A stretch of DNA of 10,091 nt, taken from NCBI GenBank assembly GCA_964395915.1, contig CAYNDB010000091.1:1-10091 (forward strand), in the 5' to 3' direction. The position numbers and the translations under genes are program-made. How positions within the stretch are numbered: position 1 is the first letter of the stretch; each line of letters starts with the position of its first letter. This stretch comes from CAYNDB01 sp964395915. GTDB taxonomy: Bacteria; Nitrospinota_A; UBA7883; JAJRTC01. The notes beneath the pieces were generated by a model, which worked only from the letters and a program-made list of their open reading frames with translations, made no database searches and was not told the origin of the DNA. Below are positions 6,628-10,091 of this stretch, in pieces.

Positions 6628-7746
6628 ATGTCTAAAAATGAGCCTGTCTCCGGAGTTCTGGAGATAACCGACAAAGGATATGGGTTTTTACGCTCACTTG
6701 ATAACAGCTACGCAATCACCCCTACAGACCCTTACGTCAACCAGAGCCAGATACGTAAATTCAAGCTTGGCTCCGGTATGTTTATTGAGGGGGAGGGGGC
6801 GCGCAAAAACTCAAAACAACCAAATCTTGCGCTTGAAAATATAAAAAGTATAGACGGCCTTTCGGTGGAAAAATCGATGGCGCGTCAGCAATTTAGCAGG
6901 CTTACCGTTATCGACCCGGAGGAAAAGTTCACTCTGGAGACTGGGCCCAAACCGATGACGACGCGTGTTGTGGATATTTTCGCTCCTATTGGCAAAGGAC
7001 AAAGAGCGTTGATGGTGTCGCCTCCCAAGGCCGGTAAAACCACCTTTATAGAGGATATAGCGAAAGCCATAAATAAAAACCATAAGGACGCTCATGTCAT
7101 AACGTTTCTTATAGACGAGCGGCCAGAGGAAGTCACCCAGTTCAAGCGGAGTGTTGGCGGTGAGATTGTCGCCACAAGTTTCGACACCGCGTTAAACGAG
7201 CAAATACGCACTTCCGAGCTTGTTTTGGCAAGGGTGATGCGGCTCGTTGAGGCGGAACAGGATATAGTTCTTATAGTAGACTCCATCACAAGGTTGGGGC
7301 GCGCCTTTAATAAAGCTACAGAGAGCCGCGGTAAAACACTGTCTGGCGGTGTAGGCTCCAACGCTCTTGTGTTCCCGCGAAAATTTTTCGGAGCGGCGCG
7401 TAATATCGAACATGGGGGAAGCCTGACGATTATCGCCACATGCCTTGTCGACACTGGCAGCAGGATGGACGAGGTTATTTTCCAGGAATTCAAGGGCACA
7501 GGTAATACCGAGATCGTGCTGGAGCGCCGTCTTTCCGACGAAAGGGTTTATCCTGCGCTAAACTTATCTCAGACAGGGACAAGAAAAGAAGAAAAACTGC
7601 AAAGCCATGAGGATCTGCAGAAAATATGGACGCTGGTAAGAGTGTTGGCCAGCGATAAAAGCTTTGCGAAATACAAGGCCATGCTGGAAAAAATGGAGGC
7701 GACGGAATCTAACGAAGCTTTCCTGGCCACCATACCCGTGAGGTAA
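6628..7746 (+). CDS. rho: Transcription termination factor Rho, lacking the N-terminal helical domain
   Basis: Rho is the hexameric RNA helicase that ends transcription of untranslated RNA. The protein has 372 residues against 419 in E. coli, and downstream motifs line up with a constant offset of 47. The cold-shock RNA-binding domain begins almost at once (GVLEITDKGYGFLRS, residues 9-23). Seen next are Walker A PPKAGKT (132-138; Lys137 matches Lys184), DERPEEV (163-169), Walker B IVDSITR with Asp218 (Asp265), the Q-loop GKTLSGGV with Lys236 (Lys283), the R-loop FKGTGN (288-293), Arg306 (Arg353) and the arginine finger Arg319 (Arg366). The absent part corresponds to the N-terminal helical bundle (Rho_N). 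A TAG immediately before the ATG rules out a longer in-frame start. All catalytic residues are intact, so it should be an active ATPase. It is the first gene of a likely rho-nucleotidyltransferase-lipoprotein unit. Confidence 0.97.
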   Translation: MSKNEPVSGVLEITDKGYGFLRSLDNSYAITPTDPYVNQSQIRKFKLGSGMFIEGEGARKNSKQPNLALENIKSIDGLSVEKSMARQQFSRLTVIDPEEKFTLETGPKPMTTRVVDIFAPIGKGQRALMVSPPKAGKTTFIEDIAKAINKNHKDAHVITFLIDERPEEVTQFKRSVGGEIVATSFDTALNEQIRTSELVLARVMRLVEAEQDIVLIVDSITRLGRAFNKATESRGKTLSGGVGSNALVFPRKFFGAARNIEHGGSLTIIATCLVDTGSRMDEVIFQEFKGTGNTEIVLERRLSDERVYPALNLSQTGTRKEEKLQSHEDLQKIWTLVRVLASDKSFAKYKAMLEKMEATESNEAFLATIPVR

Positions 7747-7777
7747 ATATTACAAACAGACGCTACCTTTTCCTCCC

Positions 7778-9247
7778 GTGATTACTAAAAAGACAGTCAG
7801 TCTTAACCTTGTTGAAGTCCTAACAAAAGCCGATTCCATCCTTATCGAATGTATGCGTGAATTCCACCGGTCAGGGTTTACGATCTGGTTTGTGGGCGGA
7901 GCTGTTCGTGACGCGGCTTTGGGCAAGGCGTTATCGGATATAGACCTGGTTGTAGACCGCGATCCTATATCAAAAGCGCGATCGTTCGCCAAACGTTTGG
8001 GACTCGGTTTTGTCATTCTGGATAATACACGCAAGATCGTTCGGCTTGCGATAAAATCGACTCCCCAAATGAACATCGATATAGCTTTGACGCAGGGCTC
8101 CTCGATAAATGATGACCTGCTATGCCGGGATTTTACGATAAACGCGATTGCCGCGCTCTGGCAAGATGATGGTTTTACCGTTACCGATCCGCTAAACGGA
8201 ATCGGCGACCTCAATGAGAAAATCTTGCGCCCGGTTTTATCCAGCGCGATTGCGGACGATCCAGTGCGAATTATACGCGCCTACCGTTTTCAGCTTGAAT
8301 ACAGTCTGTCCGTTTCCGCATCGCTTACAGGTTTAATATCAAATGCCCGGAATATGTTGAGTGAGGCGCCAGCAGAGAGGATCGCCCCTGAGCTTATCCA
8401 TATTTTTAACCATCAGGAAAGCTATACCGCTGTTCGTAAAATGGCCGATGACGCGGTTCTCGATGTTATCTTCCCAGAGTTAACCGCTATGAGAGGTGTC
8501 ACCCAGAACGAATGGCACCACCTTGATGTTTTCGACCATACTCTGGAAACTTTGAGATGTCTTGATGAAACCGTTCAAAATCCGCCTTCATGGCTTTTGC
8601 CATGGAAACAGGTTATCGACGAAGCTCTTGACGAGGAAGTTTCGTCCGGATTTAGCCGGTTAATCGTTATAAAAATTGCGGCTCTTTATCATGATGTTGG
8701 AAAGCCTGTATGCAGGCGCGTGGATGAAACAGGGAAAGTGACTTTTTACGGGCATGAAAAAGCAGGTGCCAATCTCGCCGCAGGGGCCGCCACCCGGTTG
8801 AGGTTCCCAAACAGTGTCGGGAAAGGGCTTGCGCTTCTTGTTCGTCATCATTTAAGACCATTCAACGCTATATCAAATGGAACGATTACCCGGCGGGCTA
8901 TTTACAGATATTGTCGCGACCTTGGCTCATATGCGATTCCCGCCCTTGTGCTTGGTGTGGCGGACAGTAATGCCACGCGTGGCTCCGCTGTTACTAAAGC
9001 TTATCGGGAAAATTGTAGAGTCGCCATTGTTGAAGTATTGCGCTACCTTGACGCTCTTTCAGCTAAAATAGAACCGCAAAAACAGCTGGTGAACGGGCAT
9101 GATATAATGAAAAAATTTAACCTGGCTCCAGGGGCTCTTGTTGGGAAGCTTCTGTACGAAATAGAGGAAGCTTTTGCTGTGGGTGAGATCGAAAACCGCG
9201 AGGAAGCTTATCTCCTGGTGGAGCGATTGCTTGCTAATGAAAGATAG
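7778..9247 (+). CDS. CCA tRNA nucleotidyltransferase / poly(A) polymerase family protein with HD domain
   Basis: Class II nucleotidyltransferases of this family add CCA, CC or A to tRNA 3' ends, or add poly(A). The 489-residue chain shows GGAVRD (40-45), the metal-binding DID (Asp54, Asp56), a third acidic candidate at Asp101, RDFTINA (117-123), the nucleotide-recognition segment DDPVRIIRAYRF (160-171) and the ERIAPEL helix (200-206). A C-terminal HD phosphohydrolase domain follows, with His254, His305-Asp306 in LYHDVGKP, His325 and an ADSN Asp. The last 50 residues are the usual C-terminal segment of bacterial tRNA nucleotidyltransferases. Whether it adds CCA or only part of it cannot be decided here, so no symbol is given. 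The start is a GTG 31 bases after rho with no Shine-Dalgarno (the preceding bases are pyrimidine-rich); the next ATG, at residue 26, is too close to the catalytic motif and also lacks a site. Confidence 0.92.
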   Translation: MITKKTVSLNLVEVLTKADSILIECMREFHRSGFTIWFVGGAVRDAALGKALSDIDLVVDRDPISKARSFAKRLGLGFVILDNTRKIVRLAIKSTPQMNIDIALTQGSSINDDLLCRDFTINAIAALWQDDGFTVTDPLNGIGDLNEKILRPVLSSAIADDPVRIIRAYRFQLEYSLSVSASLTGLISNARNMLSEAPAERIAPELIHIFNHQESYTAVRKMADDAVLDVIFPELTAMRGVTQNEWHHLDVFDHTLETLRCLDETVQNPPSWLLPWKQVIDEALDEEVSSGFSRLIVIKIAALYHDVGKPVCRRVDETGKVTFYGHEKAGANLAAGAATRLRFPNSVGKGLALLVRHHLRPFNAISNGTITRRAIYRYCRDLGSYAIPALVLGVADSNATRGSAVTKAYRENCRVAIVEVLRYLDALSAKIEPQKQLVNGHDIMKKFNLAPGALVGKLLYEIEEAFAVGEIENREEAYLLVERLLANER

Positions 9248-9261
9248 GGGAAACATTGTAA

Positions 9262-10017
9262 ATGAACGATATTGTTAAAGCCGCCATAATTTGTTTTTCC
9301 TGCCTCAGCGTTGTTTCCTGCGCCACAAAAATTAAAGGTCTCCAACACGATCCCAGCTTCAACTACGGGTCTATTGTAGATTCCAATATGGTGGTGGTTG
9401 GTGTTACGTCCGATCTCTATCCTTTGAAAATAAACGATATCACGGCATTTTCCCGCATATTGCAAAGAAGCTTTCTGGAACAGCGCAAAATGTACAGAAT
9501 AGCTGATGCGGGAGTGGTTATCAAAAGCCTGGGGAAGAAAAAGTATTTGGCCATGTTAAAGGAATTTAACGATTTTGGCGTTCTGGATAAAAAATGGCTT
9601 TCAAGGATTAAATCCAAGCTGAAAGATACAAAGTACGCCGTTATCGCGAGGATAGAAGAAGATGTGGTCAAAAAAAAACGTAGCCGTAAAAGGGAGTATG
9701 ACAAAGACGATAAGAAAAAGGTAGTCGGAGAGAAAATTACCTCTGCGATATCGCGGTCAATGACAGTTCAGCTGAATATATATGACCTTGAAACCTTCGA
9801 TATGGTGTGGGGCGGCGCTGTTTCCAAGGTAGGCTCTAATTCACATGTGTACAACATTAATGATAAGGCGGACAAAGTAGTCGCTATCATAGGGCAAATC
9901 TTGGATCGTGAAGAGAAGCTTTATCCCTATCCTGCTATACCGTCGCAAAAAAAGGTGTTGCGAAGGATATTCTACGGTTTTGGTGAGAATTTGCCGAAGC
10001 TCGAAGACAAAAGGTAA
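9262..10017 (+). CDS. Unrecognised lipoprotein
   Basis: I do not recognise this 251-residue protein. It starts with a lipoprotein signal peptide: Lys6, a hydrophobic stretch, and lipobox VVSC with the lipidated cysteine at residue 20. Alanine at +2 suggests sorting to the outer membrane. After it come a strand-rich segment (VVVGVTSDLYP, 44-54), a helix (ITAFSRILQRSFLEQ, 60-74) and a strand (YAVIARIEED, 125-134). A very basic, lysine-rich stretch follows (137-158), then a long strand pair around TVQLNIYDLETFDMVWGG (168-185). This alternation loosely recalls small periplasmic alpha/beta lipoproteins of the LpoB/CsgG kind, but that is a guess from pattern only. The ATG follows AGGGGA by ten bases, and that site overlaps the stop region of the nucleotidyltransferase gene 14 bases upstream, so translational coupling is likely. 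A run of nine A (9670-9678) encodes three lysines. Confidence 0.8.
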   Translation: MNDIVKAAIICFSCLSVVSCATKIKGLQHDPSFNYGSIVDSNMVVVGVTSDLYPLKINDITAFSRILQRSFLEQRKMYRIADAGVVIKSLGKKKYLAMLKEFNDFGVLDKKWLSRIKSKLKDTKYAVIARIEEDVVKKKRSRKREYDKDDKKKVVGEKITSAISRSMTVQLNIYDLETFDMVWGGAVSKVGSNSHVYNINDKADKVVAIIGQILDREEKLYPYPAIPSQKKVLRRIFYGFGENLPKLEDKR

Positions 10018-10091
10018 GCTCAGGCCGCTGTTCCTGCGACCCTGTAAATTAAATTGTGTAACTGCTCATAGTTCCTTAATCTTTGAGAAGG
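10018..10091. other. Non-coding tail of the window
   Basis: These 74 bases after the lipoprotein gene contain no convincing terminator, RNA gene or coding start. The only pairing seen is a weak CAGG/CCTG pair (10021-10036) with no U-tract after it. Confidence 0.5.

Noticed and set aside
6515..6667. Plus-strand 50-codon frame from an ATG at 6515 running into rho out of frame, like a rho leader peptide
   Set aside because: Its ATG lies in the promoter spacer upstream of the predicted transcription start and has no ribosome site.
6342..6674. 110-codon minus-strand open frame across the metF-rho intergenic region
   Set aside because: It starts inside rho on the opposite strand, has no recognisable motif or good ribosome site, and covers the rho promoter and leader.
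7092..7499. Long minus-strand open frame inside rho
   Set aside because: It is antisense to the most conserved Rho motifs and has no independent support.
9670..9678. A9 run as a programmed slippage or frameshift site in the lipoprotein gene
   Set aside because: It reads through as three lysines in a lysine-rich stretch, and the frame stays open for over 100 codons afterwards.
10021..10036. Hairpin after the lipoprotein gene
   Set aside because: Only a four-base pairing with no U-run.

Overview
The window looks like a piece of a draft (probably metagenome-derived) chromosome of a mesophilic Gram-negative bacterium. A run of exactly 100 Ns (3657-3756) marks a scaffold join. A lipoprotein with an alanine at +2 after the lipobox cysteine suggests an outer membrane. 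GTG and TTG starts are common, and several ORFs use many AUA codons. A deltaproteobacterial or Nitrospinota-like lineage is possible, but I cannot fix the taxon from sequence alone. Almost all genes are housekeeping. I saw no phage, transposon, CRISPR, tRNA or rRNA.

Layout. (1) 1-2511, plus strand: the end of a tryptophan operon (trpB, cut by the window edge, then trpA with an ATGA overlap), followed 28 bases after trpA by a TauE/SafE-type membrane permease. (2) 2532-6270, minus strand: metF, a LOG-family nucleotide phosphoribohydrolase, and the DNA-uptake channel gene comEC, transcribed in that order and converging on the permease gene with only 20 bases between. comEC is interrupted by the N gap and its frame does not carry across it. 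(3) 6271-6627: a 357-base AT-rich divergent regulatory region between metF and rho, with a strong sigma70-like promoter toward rho, a candidate promoter toward metF and several inverted repeats. (4) 6628-10017, plus strand: rho, a CCA/poly(A) polymerase-type nucleotidyltransferase with an HD domain, and an unrecognised lipoprotein, closely spaced and probably co-transcribed. The last 74 bases show nothing I can name.

How the genes relate. TrpB and TrpA form the tryptophan synthase complex. MetF makes methyl-tetrahydrofolate for methionine synthesis. Rho (transcription termination) and the nucleotidyltransferase (tRNA 3' end maturation) are core RNA enzymes. I see no defence or mobile system. 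The points most worth a second look are a Rho that starts directly at its RNA-binding domain (an in-frame stop sits immediately upstream), a glycine in MetF where the family has a near-invariant FAD-site arginine, palindromic elements overlapping both divergent promoters, and the unknown lipoprotein.
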